Program-made: the position numbers and the translations under genes
Notes under the pieces: model-generated
Told to the model about the DNA's origin: nothing
The model's input: the letters and a program-made list of their open reading frames with translations, nothing else
Database searches by the model: none
Shown here: one piece after another, positions 44,313 through 53,367 of the stretch
How the letters are laid out: each line of letters starts with the position of its first letter
Position numbering within the stretch: the first letter of the stretch is position 1
Source: Glutamicibacter sp. PS
GTDB taxonomy: Bacteria; Actinomycetota; Actinomycetes; Actinomycetales; Micrococcaceae
NCBI GenBank assembly: GCA_031317595.1
Contig: JANCMB010000001.1
Location: forward strand, 186,001-250,000
Reading direction: 5' to 3'
Length of the DNA: 64,000 nucleotides

Positions 44313-45381
44313 GATCGCTACTTTGGCGCCCATCAATGAAACCTTGGGCACCTACAGCCAGTTGTTCATGCTGTTGGCGGCCATGGTCTATATGGTGGCG
44401 TTCATCTGCTTCGCTTTGGACCTGGCTAAAACCAATAAGACCATCGCCGCCCTCGACGCGAAGGCACTGGAAGAAGACCAGCGAGTGCTGGCCAGCGCCG
44501 GTGGGCAGAATGCTGCCGCAATCGGTACCGTGACACCGGCGCGTCGGGGCAATAGCGGGCGAGCGGATAACGTCGGTGAGGACGTGGTCAACGACGAGAT
44601 GACCTACACCGCGCTTTCCCCCAAGCGTGGGATCGCGAAGATCGCCGTGGTGCTGACCTGGCTGGCCGTGGCATTGCACGGCTTCGCGGTGGTCAGCCGG
44701 TCACTGGCGGCACACCGTGTGCCGTGGGGCAATATGTACGAGTTCCTCACCACCGGCGCCTTTGTGGTGGCGTTGGTGTATCTGGTGGCGTTGTTCTTCA
44801 AGGATCTGCGCTTCGTCGGCAGCTTCATCATCGGGCTGGTCACCCTGATGCTCTGCGCCGCCACCATTGGCTTCCCCACCCCAGTGGGGCACTTGGTGCC
44901 GGCTCTGCAGAGCCCCTGGATCGTCATCCACGTATCGATCGCCGTGCTGGCCAGCGCGCTGTTCTCGATCTCCTTTGCGATGAACGTGCTGCAACTTCTG
45001 CAGCACTCCCGGATGAACCGGTTGGCCGAGGGCAAGGAAGACAAACTGCCCTTCATGCGCTTGGTGCCGGGGGCCGGGGCGCTGGAGAACTTCGCCTACC
45101 GCATCAACACCATCGCCTTCGTGATGTGGACCTTCACGGTGATGGCCGGGGCGATCTGGGCCGAAGCGGCCTGGGGACGTTACTGGGGGTGGGACCCGAA
45201 GGAGGTTTGGTCCTTCGTGATCTGGGTGGTTTACGCCGGTTACCTGCATGCCCGAGCCACCGGTGGCTGGACCGGACCGCGATCGGCATGGCTGTCGATC
45301 ATCGGCTACGGATGCGTGATCTTCAACTTCACGATAGTGAATATCTACTTCAACGGTCTGCATTCATACGCCGGCGTCTAG
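44305..45381 (+). CDS. ccsB: Cytochrome c biogenesis protein CcsB/ResC
   Basis: CcsB handles heme and delivers it to apocytochrome c with ResB. The 358-residue membrane protein carries the tryptophan-rich WWD-type signature in GRYWGWDPKEVWSFVIW. Conserved histidines lie in WLAVALHGFAV, IVIHVSIAVLA and AGYLHARA. An N-terminal cytoplasmic loop of ~65 residues is less conserved. It is the last gene of the operon, followed by a strong terminator. Confidence 0.95.
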   Translation: MLRIATLAPINETLGTYSQLFMLLAAMVYMVAFICFALDLAKTNKTIAALDAKALEEDQRVLASAGGQNAAAIGTVTPARRGNSGRADNVGEDVVNDEMTYTALSPKRGIAKIAVVLTWLAVALHGFAVVSRSLAAHRVPWGNMYEFLTTGAFVVALVYLVALFFKDLRFVGSFIIGLVTLMLCAATIGFPTPVGHLVPALQSPWIVIHVSIAVLASALFSISFAMNVLQLLQHSRMNRLAEGKEDKLPFMRLVPGAGALENFAYRINTIAFVMWTFTVMAGAIWAEAAWGRYWGWDPKEVWSFVIWVVYAGYLHARATGGWTGPRSAWLSIIGYGCVIFNFTIVNIYFNGLHSYAGV

Positions 45382-45403
45382 ACGATATACCCGGCAGGGG
45401 TAG

Positions 45404-45451
45404 AAACGGCGAAGCCTCCGAACCAATCGTGGTTCGGAGGCTTCGCCGTTT
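45404..45451. terminator. Terminator of the cytochrome c operon
   Basis: Two perfect 22-nt arms (45404-45425 and 45430-45451) with a 4-nt loop lie between ccsB and the convergent small membrane protein gene, so they terminate both. Confidence 0.9.
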
Positions 45452-45475
45452 TAACGCTGAGCCCCGGTGCGCAGG

Positions 45476-45850
45476 CTAGGACTCATTCGGTGGGTTGGGG
45501 TCGTCCTTGGGGTTCTTGAGCTCGTCCTCGCGCTTTTTGAGTTCTTCCTCACGGGCCTTCAACTCGGCCTCGCGCTGCTGCTGTTTGCGCCAGGTCTCGA
45601 GTTGGCGCAGGAATTGCTCGTCATCATCCGGGGCACCGCTGGGGGTACCCGACGCCGGTTTCGTGCTCTCCGGTCGGCCTAGCAGGAACCATAATCCGGC
45701 ACCAATAAAGGGCAAGAGGATGATCACCACGACCCAGGCTGGTTTGGAAAGTGAGCGCACCTGATAGCGGTCTGCACGGGTGCACTCCACCAAGGTGTAG
45801 ACGGTCAACGCCAAGGCGATTGGCGCGGCATACAGCAGAAAACGAACCAT
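45476..45850 (-). CDS. PLDc_N domain membrane protein
   Basis: The 124-residue protein has two N-terminal transmembrane helices of the phospholipase-D nuclease N-terminal type (VYTLVECTRADRYQVR, then WVVVIILLPFIGAGLWFLLGRP). A cytoplasmic coiled-coil tail of Arg/Glu/Lys repeats (REAELKAREEELKKREDEL) follows. No enzyme domain follows. Function unknown; similar proteins flank menaquinone or cytochrome genes in many actinobacteria. Confidence 0.85.
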   Translation of the reverse strand: MVRFLLYAAPIALALTVYTLVECTRADRYQVRSLSKPAWVVVIILLPFIGAGLWFLLGRPESTKPASGTPSGAPDDDEQFLRQLETWRKQQQREAELKAREEELKKREDELKNPKDDPNPPNES

Positions 45851-45902
45851 ACCTACAGTCTAGTTTCCGTTGGGCCCGGTGAAGATCGCTAAACTGTAAC
45901 AT

Positions 45903-46190
45903 ATGCAGTTTCTGAAGTATTCGTTGCTCCGGTTGGGGCTGTTCGCCGCCGTTTTCCTGTTGCTGGCCTGGGGCCTACGCTGGGGTGTGTTTACCGCCGG
46001 GATCGTGGCCTTGGCGATTGCCTTCGCGGTGAGCTATTTGTTCTTCAACAAGCTGCGGCTACAGGCCAATGAGGACATCCGTAAGGCTTTTAGCAAGACC
46101 AGCGCCAACAAGACCGAAGCCCAGCTAGCCGACGAGGCAGTCGAAGACGCCTATGACGAGCAGCGGCGTCGCGCCGAGGGCCAAGACTAG
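45903..46190 (+). CDS. DUF4229 membrane protein
   Basis: The 95-residue protein has two transmembrane helices (LFAAVFLLLAWGLRW and GIVALAIAFAVSYLFF), then FNKLRLQANEDIRKAF, the DUF4229 signature, and an acidic tail. Function unknown. It is divergent from the PLDc_N gene across a 52-bp gap and ends 2 bp from the convergent menA. Confidence 0.85.
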   Translation: MQFLKYSLLRLGLFAAVFLLLAWGLRWGVFTAGIVALAIAFAVSYLFFNKLRLQANEDIRKAFSKTSANKTEAQLADEAVEDAYDEQRRRAEGQD

Positions 46191-46191
46191 C

Positions 46192-47076
46192 CTAGAACCA
46201 CACCTTCAGTAGCACCGCCGCGGCGAAGAGCAATGCGTAGACCAGGTTTACGACACCGGTGAGCTTCAGGACCTGGACGAGCTTGGGAAGTCGCCGTTCG
46301 CGCAGCATCAGCCAGCAGGGCCACGCCGCCGGGACCAGGCTGAGCAGGATCAGCCACATGAACGGAAAATCGAGGGTCAGTAGCAGCGGCAACAGAATGG
46401 CCGTGCTGATCATCAACACATAGCTCAGCCGTGCCCACTGTTCGCCCAGTCGTACCGCGAGGGTCAGCTTGCCTACCTCGCGGTCGGTAGGGATGTCGCG
46501 CACATTATTGGCCATCAACAGCGCGCAGCCGATCAGGCCGGTGCCGATGGCGCCAAGCAGGCTGGGGTAGGTGATGCGCCCAATCTGGGTGAAGGTGGTG
46601 CCCATGGTGGCAACGAGACCGAAGAAGATAAAGACATACACGTCACCCCAGCCGCGGTAGCCATATGGGTTCTTCCCGCCGGTGTAGCCCCAGGCGGCGA
46701 AAATGGCCGCCACACCGACCAAGAGCAGGGGCCAAGCCTGAGAGATCACCACCAGCACGAGGCCGCAAGCGGCGGCCATCCCAAAGCAGGCGAAGGCCGC
46801 GTTGCGTACCGTGGTGGGTGCGGCGAGCTTCGAGGCGGTCAGACGCAGCGGTCCGACGCGCTCATCATCGGTGCCGCGAATCCCATCGGAGTAGTCGTTG
46901 GCGTAGTTCACGCCCACCTGTAGCAACAGACCCACCAGCAGCGCGAGCAGGGCCGGCAGTGGACGAAATACACCGTCGTAACCGATGGCGGCGGCCGTGC
47001 CGATGATGATCGGAGCGATGACGATCGGCAGGGTGCGCAAACGCGCGCCGGCTACCCACTGGGAGAGCGTGGCCAC
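46192..47076 (-). CDS. menA: 1,4-dihydroxy-2-naphthoate polyprenyltransferase
   Basis: MenA joins the naphthoate ring to a polyprenyl chain in menaquinone synthesis at the membrane. The 294-residue UbiA-type protein has the first Asp-rich motif YANDYSDGIRGTDDE and the second in ANNVRDIPTDREVG, with several transmembrane helices. It is the last gene in the menB-menE-menA direction, with an 80-bp gap before it. Confidence 0.95.
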   Translation of the reverse strand: MATLSQWVAGARLRTLPIVIAPIIIGTAAAIGYDGVFRPLPALLALLVGLLLQVGVNYANDYSDGIRGTDDERVGPLRLTASKLAAPTTVRNAAFACFGMAAACGLVLVVISQAWPLLLVGVAAIFAAWGYTGGKNPYGYRGWGDVYVFIFFGLVATMGTTFTQIGRITYPSLLGAIGTGLIGCALLMANNVRDIPTDREVGKLTLAVRLGEQWARLSYVLMISTAILLPLLLTLDFPFMWLILLSLVPAAWPCWLMLRERRLPKLVQVLKLTGVVNLVYALLFAAAVLLKVWF

Positions 47077-47156
47077 GACTTGGGGTCCTTTCGGAAATGA
47101 AAAATTTGTACCCTTTAGTTTCCCGCGGATTCGGATGCTTGGCGAATCGAACCGGT

Positions 47157-48287
47157 CTACTGGCTGAGGTCCTCGATGATCTTGCGGCGATCGAATTTCC
47201 CGTTCGGAAGCATCGGTAGCCCGTCACGGTAATGCTTGGTGCGTTTAGGCACCGCATGCGGGCCAATGGCCTGGCGCACCGCGGCGAAGGCGACATTGGT
47301 GTCGGTTGGGCCAGAGTATCCGAGCCCCACCGCCTGACCCCACTGCGCGTCGGGGACCGGCACCACCAGTACCTGATCGAAGAATTCCTCGAGGTGTCCG
47401 GTGAGCTGGCCGGCCGAGAGCTTGAGGCCGCCGGTGTTGATCACATCGTCGAGGCGACCGGAAATTTGTAGCCGCTGACCGCGCACGGTCCCGGCGTCGT
47501 CGGTAAGGTACCAGCGTTCGCCGTCGATGAGCGGGAAATGCTCGGCGGTGCTTGCCGGGTCACCGAGGTAGCCGTCGGCAAGCATCGGGCCGGTGACTCG
47601 AACCCGGCCCTCGGCGCCTACGGCGAGTTTGACCCCGGGCAGTGCGGTGCCGTTATACACCAGCCCGCCAGCGGTTTCGCTGGAACCGTAGGTTTGGAAG
47701 ATCCGCAAGCCGTGGTGCCGGGCCCGCATGAGCAGATCACGGCTGGCCCGTGCGCCGCCGAGCAGGATTGCGTCAAAGCGTTTGAGCACGGAGACCGTCT
47801 GCGCCGAGGGGGAATCCAGTAGCCGGGCCAGCTGGGTAGGCACCAGCGCGGTAAGCCGTTTCTTTTCGAGCATGGACTCGGCGGCCTGTGTGAATCCGGC
47901 CGGGGTGAACGTGCCCTCTTCCGGCAGCAGCACCGGGCGGGTGCCGGCGAACAGCGATCGGGTGAGCACGCTGAGCCCGGCGATGTAGTGCACGGGCAGG
48001 GCCAAGAGCCATTGGCCCTCGAAACCGAGATATTCGGCGGTGGCCTGCGCGCTGGAAGCCATGGCTTCCACGGACAGCACCGTGCGCTTGGCCCGTCCGG
48101 TGGAACCGGAGGTGCGCACCACCAGCAGTGGCTGCTCATATCCGCGCAGCTCCTGCTCCGTGAGTTGCTCGACCCGCACGCCATTGGGGGAGCTGGCGTC
48201 GGCCACGACCTCGATGGCAGGTCCGTCGGCATTGATTCCGGCGGCCAGCTTCGAGAGCAGGCTCAGGTGTAGGGCTTCACTGGACAT
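47157..48287 (-). CDS. menE: o-Succinylbenzoate-CoA ligase
   Basis: MenE activates o-succinylbenzoate with CoA for ring closure by MenB. The 376-residue protein is a short AMP-binding enzyme with the P-loop VVRTSGSTGRAKR, FQTYGSSETAGG, and the hinge/C-terminal GRLDDVINTGGLKLS. Family length is shorter than typical acyl-CoA ligases, as in mycobacterial MenE. It is 18 bp downstream of menB. Confidence 0.92.
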   Translation of the reverse strand: MSSEALHLSLLSKLAAGINADGPAIEVVADASSPNGVRVEQLTEQELRGYEQPLLVVRTSGSTGRAKRTVLSVEAMASSAQATAEYLGFEGQWLLALPVHYIAGLSVLTRSLFAGTRPVLLPEEGTFTPAGFTQAAESMLEKKRLTALVPTQLARLLDSPSAQTVSVLKRFDAILLGGARASRDLLMRARHHGLRIFQTYGSSETAGGLVYNGTALPGVKLAVGAEGRVRVTGPMLADGYLGDPASTAEHFPLIDGERWYLTDDAGTVRGQRLQISGRLDDVINTGGLKLSAGQLTGHLEEFFDQVLVVPVPDAQWGQAVGLGYSGPTDTNVAFAAVRQAIGPHAVPKRTKHYRDGLPMLPNGKFDRRKIIEDLSQ

Positions 48288-48305
48288 GGGCGGGGGCCTT
48301 TGCTC

Positions 48306-49268
48306 TTAGAAGTAGTACGGGTGGGAGGACCAATCCGGGTCTCGCTTGGCCAGGAAGGCGTCGCGTCCCTCCACCGCCTCGTCGGTCATGTAGGCCATGC
48401 GGGTGGCCTCACCGGCGAAGACCTGCTGTCCGGCCAGTCCGTCGTCGGCGAGGTTGAACGCAAATTTGAGCATGCGGATCGCCTGCGGCGACTGGCGGGC
48501 AATATCGGCGGCATACTCCAAGGCGACCTCTTCGAGCCGGGCGTGATCCACGGCCTCGTTGACGGCGCCCATGCGCACCATGTCCTCGGCCGAGTATTCA
48601 CGGGCCAAGAAGAAGATTTCGCGGGCGGTTTTCTGCCCGACCTGACGCGCCAGCAGGGCGGATCCGTAGCCGGCATCGAAGGAGCCGACGGTGGCATCGG
48701 TCTGCTTGAACTTCCCGTGCTCGCGGCTGGCGATGGTCAGATCGGAGACCACATGCAGCGAATGTCCACCGCCGGCGGCCCAACCGTTGACCACGCAGAG
48801 CACCACCTTGGGCATGGTGCGCATCAGGCGCTGGACCTCGAGGATGTGCAACCGGCCGGCGCGGGCCGGATCGATAGATTCGCGGGTCTCGCCCTCGGCG
48901 TAGCGGTAGCCGTCGCGGCCGCGGATGCGCTGATCGCCGCCGGAGCAGAAGGCGAAGCCGCCGTCCTTGGGGGAGGGGCCGTTGCCGGTGAGCAGTACCG
49001 TGGCCACGTCCGAGGTCATGCGGGCGTGGTCCATCGCGCGATAGAGTTCGTCCACGGTGTGTGGGCGGAAGGCGTTGCGTACCTCGGGACGGTCGAAGGC
49101 AATGCGCACGGTGGGCAGGTCGCGGAGCACGCTGCCGGAGTCGTCGCGCTCGACCTGACGGTGGTAGGTGATGTCGGTGAAGTCGAAGCCATCGACTTCG
49201 CGCCAGCGCGAGGGATCGAAGGTGTCCGAAACCTTCGCGGGCAAAGAAGAATTGTCTACGGTACTCAC
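48306..49268 (-). CDS. menB: 1,4-Dihydroxy-2-naphthoyl-CoA synthase
   Basis: MenB closes the second naphthoquinone ring. The 320-residue crotonase-fold protein has RPEVRNAFRPHTVDELYRA, the oxyanion and active-site loop FCSGGDQR, CVVNGWAAGGGHSLHVV, and DATVGSFDAGYGSALLARQVG with the catalytic Asp/Ser region of MenB. GTG 49268 is used as start; the upstream in-frame 34 residues overlap the promoter of the divergent thiolase gene. It is first in the menB-menE-menA order. Confidence 0.93.
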   Translation of the reverse strand: MSTVDNSSLPAKVSDTFDPSRWREVDGFDFTDITYHRQVERDDSGSVLRDLPTVRIAFDRPEVRNAFRPHTVDELYRAMDHARMTSDVATVLLTGNGPSPKDGGFAFCSGGDQRIRGRDGYRYAEGETRESIDPARAGRLHILEVQRLMRTMPKVVLCVVNGWAAGGGHSLHVVSDLTIASREHGKFKQTDATVGSFDAGYGSALLARQVGQKTAREIFFLAREYSAEDMVRMGAVNEAVDHARLEEVALEYAADIARQSPQAIRMLKFAFNLADDGLAGQQVFAGEATRMAYMTDEAVEGRDAFLAKRDPDWSSHPYYF

Positions 49269-49389
49269 CTTATGAATGCTAGTCGCTTCCGTGCTCAGGG
49301 TTCGAACTTGCGTCCGCGATTTTCCGTTGCGGGTCGGCCGGTTCACGCCTTGGGCCTTGACGCTGGTCACACCGGAATGTGATTCTATT

Positions 49390-49411
49390 AGTGAACGAAT
49401 GGTCGGTAAGT
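49390..49411. promoter_or_regulatory. Candidate PaaR-like operator upstream of the thiolase operon
   Basis: A 22-bp site fits a half-site pattern ACTNACCG and CGGTNAGT around a central CG, with three mismatches. It lies 40 bp before the thiolase ATG in the menB-thiolase intergenic space and resembles the sites at 54582 and 62162. Confidence 0.55.
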
Positions 49412-49450
49412 AACCCGTGGGGCGGAGCGCCGCATGACGAAGGAGTATTC

Positions 49451-50674
49451 ATGACCGAGGCATTTCTGGTGGGCGGTTCGCGCACGGCGGTTGGACGCTA
49501 CGGTGGCGCCCTGAGCGCGGTGCGTCCCGACGATCTGGCGGCGGCGACCATCAAGGACGTGATCGACAAGGCCGGGATCGACCCGGCACTGGTCGACGAG
49601 GTCATCCTCGGCAACGCCAACGGCGCCGGTGAAGAAAACCGGAATGTCGCCCGGATGAGCTGGTTGCTGGCCGGTTTCCCCGACAGCGTACCGGGCATAA
49701 CGGTGAACCGGCTCTGCGCCTCCGGGATGAGCGCGATTACCCTGGCGAGTCAGATGATCAAGTCCGGTGCCGCCGACATTGTGGTGGCCGGTGGCGTGGA
49801 ATCCATGTCGCGGGCCCCGTGGGTGATGGAGAAGCCGGCGAAGGCCTTCGCCAAGCCCGGCGAGGTCTACGACACCTCCATTGGCTGGCGCTTCCCCAAC
49901 CCGAAGTTCCTCTCCGGGGAGCTCTCCCGCGATGGCAAGGCCACCTACTCGATGCCGGAGACCGCCGAGGAGGTCGCTCGGGTCTACAACGTCTCGCGTG
50001 AAGATTGTGATGCCTTCGCGGTGCAGTCTCACGCCCGGGCGCTGGCTGCGATCGAGGCCGGTCGCTTCGTTGACGAGATCGTCCCGATCACCGTCCGTGG
50101 GCGCAAGGCCGATACCGTGGTGGATACCGACGAGGGGCCACGCCCAGGAACCACCGCCGAAGTCTTAGCCGGTCTGCGCCCGGTCGTCAGCGGGGGCTCG
50201 GTCGTCACCGCCGGCAATGCCTCGACCCTCAACGACGGTGCCTCGGCGATTCTGGTGGTTTCCGAGCGGGCCGTTGAAAAATACGGGCTGCGAGCACGGG
50301 CCCGGGTGATTGACGGGCAGTCCGCCGGTCTGGCCCAGGAAATTATGGGCATGGGCCCGGTGCCGGCCACCAACAAGGTGTTGCAACGCGCCGGCCTGCA
50401 GATCGGGCAGATCGGCGCCATGGAACTGAATGAGGCCTTCGCCTCGCAGTCATTGGCTTGCATGCGTGAATTGGGTGTAGACGAGCAGATCGTCAACCGC
50501 GACGGGGGAGCGATCGCACTAGGTCACCCGCTGGGTTCGAGCGGCTCCCGGCTCGTGATTACCCTGCTCGGACGCATGGAGCGCGAACTTGCCTCAGAAC
50601 AGCGCAAGCTCGGGGTCGCTACGATGTGCGTCGGCGTGGGTCAGGGCAGTGCGCTGCTGGTGGAGGGCGTTTAA
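49451..50674 (+). CDS. paaJ: Acetyl-CoA C-acyltransferase (beta-ketoadipyl-CoA thiolase-like)
   Basis: The thiolase would release acetyl-CoA from 3-oxoadipyl-CoA in the last step of phenylacetate degradation. The 407-residue protein has the acyl-enzyme Cys in RLCASGMSAI, the His in GAIALGHPLGSSG, and the second active-site Cys in MCVGVGQG. ATG 49451 has GAAGGAG 6 nt upstream. It is first in an operon with hydratase and dehydrogenase genes. The paaJ name rests on context; a general thiolase is possible. Confidence 0.85.
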   Translation: MTEAFLVGGSRTAVGRYGGALSAVRPDDLAAATIKDVIDKAGIDPALVDEVILGNANGAGEENRNVARMSWLLAGFPDSVPGITVNRLCASGMSAITLASQMIKSGAADIVVAGGVESMSRAPWVMEKPAKAFAKPGEVYDTSIGWRFPNPKFLSGELSRDGKATYSMPETAEEVARVYNVSREDCDAFAVQSHARALAAIEAGRFVDEIVPITVRGRKADTVVDTDEGPRPGTTAEVLAGLRPVVSGGSVVTAGNASTLNDGASAILVVSERAVEKYGLRARARVIDGQSAGLAQEIMGMGPVPATNKVLQRAGLQIGQIGAMELNEAFASQSLACMRELGVDEQIVNRDGGAIALGHPLGSSGSRLVITLLGRMERELASEQRKLGVATMCVGVGQGSALLVEGV

Positions 50675-51457
50675 ATGAGCTCCATTAGCCCCGCCGATTT
50701 CACCACCCTCAAAGTCACCGAGGGAACCGACCGCTTGTGGGTGCGTCTACACCGCCCAGAGGTCAGAAACGCCATTGATCAGCAGATGATCGATGAACTA
50801 CATTCCGTCTGCGCCGAACTCGAAGCCCGCCCGCGCATTTTGATTCTGGCCGGAAGCGCCGCCGACCCGGAGCACGGGCGCAAGGCGGTCTTCGCTTCCG
50901 GGGCCGATATTGCCCAACTGCGCGAACGCCGCCGCGACGACGCCCTCGCCGGTATCAACTCCACGCTGTTCGACCGGGTCGCCAAACTGCCCATGCCGGT
51001 GATTGCAGCCCTCGACGGCTTCGTGCTCGGTGGTGGCGCGGAACTGGCCTACGCGGCAGACTTCCGGATCGGCACCCCCGAGGTGCGCATGGGCAACCCC
51101 GAAACCAACCTGGGCATTATGGCCGCGGCGGGAGCCACTTGGCGGCTCAAGGAGCTGGTTGGCGAACCGCTGGCGAAGCTGATCTTGATGGCCGGCAAGG
51201 TGCTAACCGGTGAGCAGTGCCTTCAGGCCGGCCTGGTGACCGAGCTGGTGTCCGGAACCGAATTGGATGGTGCCGCGGAGGCGCTCGCCGATCAAATTGC
51301 CGCCCAGGACCCGTTGGCGGTGCGGCTGAGCAAAACCGTGTTCCACACCCCGCGCGAGGTGCACCCCGTCATCGACACCCTGGCGCAGGGCATGCTCTTT
51401 GAATCTCAAGCGAAATTCGACCGTATGCAGGCCTTTCTTGAAAGGAAGAAAAAGTGA
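50675..51457 (+). CDS. Enoyl-CoA hydratase/isomerase family protein
   Basis: The 260-residue crotonase has ALDGFVLGGGAELAYAADFRI and GNPETNLGIMAAAGATW. Both catalytic Glu positions of enoyl-CoA hydratases are present (VLGGGAE and NPE). In a paa operon this would be PaaF-type 2,3-dehydroadipyl-CoA hydratase, but PaaG-type isomerase activity cannot be excluded. It follows the thiolase without a gap and overlaps the dehydrogenase by 4 bp. Confidence 0.88.
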   Translation: MSSISPADFTTLKVTEGTDRLWVRLHRPEVRNAIDQQMIDELHSVCAELEARPRILILAGSAADPEHGRKAVFASGADIAQLRERRRDDALAGINSTLFDRVAKLPMPVIAALDGFVLGGGAELAYAADFRIGTPEVRMGNPETNLGIMAAAGATWRLKELVGEPLAKLILMAGKVLTGEQCLQAGLVTELVSGTELDGAAEALADQIAAQDPLAVRLSKTVFHTPREVHPVIDTLAQGMLFESQAKFDRMQAFLERKKK

Positions 51458-52305
51458 GCGATAACCAGGCACCCGAACGGGTCGGCGTCCTCGGCGGCGG
51501 ACGAATGGGCGCAGGTATCGCCCACGGCTTTGTGCTCGCCGGATCGTCGGTGACGGTTGTGGAGCGTGACGCCGAGGCGGCTGAGGCGGCCCGTGGGCGC
51601 GTGCTTGATTCCATCGAGAAGTCCTTGGCCCGCGGCTTTGCCGGAGACCGTGCCGAGTTGGAATCTCGCTTGCAGGTCAGCGCCAACTACGCCGACTTCG
51701 CTCAGGCGCAGCTGGTCGTTGAGGCGGTGCCCGAACTGTGGGACCTGAAGGTCGAATCCTTACGCAAGGTTGAAGAGGTCATCGATTCGGAGGCCTGGTT
51801 GGCTTCGAACACCTCCTCCATCTCGGTCAGCGATCTTGCGCAGCAGTTGCAGCGCCCCGAACGTTTCCTAGGGTTGCACTTCTTCAACCCGGTGCCAGCC
51901 TCGACCCTAATCGAGGTCGTAATCGGTGCGCAGAGTGCGGCCGAGACGGCACAGATCGCTCGCGGTTGGGTGCAGGCGCTGGGCAAGACCGCAGTGGTGG
52001 TCAACGACGCTCCCGGGTTCGCCTCGTCTCGACTCGGGGTTGCTATTGCCCTGGAGGCCATGCGCATGGTTGAAGAGGGCGTAGCCAGTGCCGAAGATAT
52101 CGACAATGCGATGGTGCTGGGGTACAAGCACCCCACCGGTCCGCTAAAGACCACCGATATTGTGGGGCTCGATGTTCGCCTCGGCATTGCCGAGTACCTG
52201 CATGAGCGTCTGGGTGAGCGCTTCGCGCCACCACAGATCCTCAAGGATAAGGTGGCCGCCGGAGAGCTCGGTCGCAAGAGCGGACGAGGCTTTTACGACT
52301 GGTAG
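51454..52305 (+). CDS. paaH: 3-Hydroxyacyl-CoA dehydrogenase
   Basis: The 283-residue enzyme has the NAD-binding GVLGGGRMGAGIAHGF and the catalytic LGLHFFNPVPASTLIEVV. The C-terminal helical dimerisation domain contains YKHPTGPLKTTDIVGLD. It would oxidise 3-hydroxyadipyl-CoA to 3-oxoadipyl-CoA for the thiolase encoded upstream. GTG start overlapping the hydratase stop. Confidence 0.9.
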   Translation: MSDNQAPERVGVLGGGRMGAGIAHGFVLAGSSVTVVERDAEAAEAARGRVLDSIEKSLARGFAGDRAELESRLQVSANYADFAQAQLVVEAVPELWDLKVESLRKVEEVIDSEAWLASNTSSISVSDLAQQLQRPERFLGLHFFNPVPASTLIEVVIGAQSAAETAQIARGWVQALGKTAVVVNDAPGFASSRLGVAIALEAMRMVEEGVASAEDIDNAMVLGYKHPTGPLKTTDIVGLDVRLGIAEYLHERLGERFAPPQILKDKVAAGELGRKSGRGFYDW

Positions 52306-52328
52306 AAGCTATCCGGCGGGCCGTGACG

Positions 52329-53276
52329 CTAATACATGCTGGCCAGTAGCGAGGAGAATAACTGCTCCGGGTTCCGTTCTAGTCCCTTGGAACTGAACCA
52401 GGTGCAGATATTCACGCAGTCACGGTGCAGGAAGTCTAACCCCTGGACGTTCCCGGCCAGATCCACACATTGCGGCATATCGATCAGCACGAGCCGGTCC
52501 CCGGCGACCAGTATGTTGTAGGGGGAGAGGTCGCCGTGGGCCAGACCAGCGATGGCCAGGGACTCCATGGCGGCCTCGAGTTGCTCCCAGAGCAGCGGTA
52601 GGCGTCGATCGTGCCTAGGTAGCTGCGCCAGTCGTGGGGCAGCCGCCTGCGGGTGCTCCGGGTCAGAGATGAACTCCATGAGGATTTCGGTGCCGTCGAC
52701 CTGTACGGGATAGGGCACCGGCACGCCCGCCGCGTGGCAGGTTTTGAGGTAGTTCCATTCCGCGTTGACCCATTGCTGGGCGGCGACGAGTCGGCCAAAG
52801 GTACTGTTGTTGGCCACCGCGCGGTTATCGCGCGAGCGCCGGGCGACGCGGCCCTCACTATAGGCCGCGGAGCGGGTAAATTGCGAGTGTTCGCGCCCGC
52901 GATAGCGCTTTGCGGCCAGTAGCACCGAACGGTTATTGGTGGCTCGTTCGAGTAGAAAAACGTCACCTTCCTTGCCCGTTTTCAAAATGCCCAGTTCGGT
53001 GTCGATGGCTGCGGCGTCCTCGATAATCCACTGTGGGTAGGGCTGCGGTCCGCGGCACGATTTTTCCACGTTGGGCCAGCTGGAATACCGCTGATGCTCC
53101 GGGAGCGCAGCGGGGTCTGTTGATTCGTTCCATTGCTGTTGGCGTTTGCGCAGCGGTTGAAAACTCTCAGCCTCCGTGGCCGATAAAGCGGCGGCAGAGG
53201 ATGGGGTGGGGGCGATATAAGACACGGTCATAATCCTTGAGGTAATGGGGTAGGGCTGGGTGCAGATTCTGGACAC
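52329..53276 (-). CDS. RIO1-family atypical protein kinase
   Basis: The protein shows RIO kinase hallmarks: the flexible P-loop KTGKEGDVF (residues 100-107), ATP-binding Lys123 (AAKRYR), helix-C-type Glu173, and hinge ILMEF. The catalytic LAHGDLSPYNIL has Asp249 and Asn254, and the metal motif LIDMPQCVD has Asp266. RIO1 proteins act in ribosome maturation in eukaryotes and archaea; bacterial members are poorly known. The start is uncertain. GTG 53276 lies 10 nt after AGGAGGG; ATG 53231 gives a protein beginning MTVSYIAPTP. It is divergent from a tyrosine phosphatase gene. Confidence 0.88.
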   Translation of the reverse strand: MSRICTQPYPITSRIMTVSYIAPTPSSAAALSATEAESFQPLRKRQQQWNESTDPAALPEHQRYSSWPNVEKSCRGPQPYPQWIIEDAAAIDTELGILKTGKEGDVFLLERATNNRSVLLAAKRYRGREHSQFTRSAAYSEGRVARRSRDNRAVANNSTFGRLVAAQQWVNAEWNYLKTCHAAGVPVPYPVQVDGTEILMEFISDPEHPQAAAPRLAQLPRHDRRLPLLWEQLEAAMESLAIAGLAHGDLSPYNILVAGDRLVLIDMPQCVDLAGNVQGLDFLHRDCVNICTWFSSKGLERNPEQLFSSLLASMY

Positions 53277-53280
53277 TCAT
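53167..53280 (-). CDS. Possible 37-residue overlapping leader ORF
   Basis: ATG 53280 has the best ribosome-binding site in the area (AGGAGGG at 53287-53293, 6-nt spacing) and opens a 37-codon frame beginning MSVQNLHPALPHYL and ending FIGHGG. It is shifted relative to the kinase frame and overlaps its 5' end. It could couple translation of the kinase, or be a chance frame. Confidence 0.35.
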   Translation of the reverse strand: MSVQNLHPALPHYLKDYDRVLYRPHPILCRRFIGHGG

Positions 53281-53307
53281 CGTTATCCCTCCTAAGGATC
53301 GTTAGTG

Positions 53308-53323
53308 ATTGAGAAATCTCAAT
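53308..53323. promoter_or_regulatory. Inverted repeat between kinase and phosphatase genes
   Basis: ATTGAGA and TCTCAAT form a perfect 7-bp inverted repeat with a 2-bp centre in the divergent intergenic region. It is small and AT-rich, and could be an operator for both genes. Confidence 0.35.
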
Positions 53324-53367
53324 TGGTAAAACTCTACAACGCTGGCTGGCTATGGTGCAATGAATAT

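Noticed and set aside
48300-49382. Plus-strand open frame opposite menB
   Set aside because: It mirrors menB across its full length; menB has all family motifs.
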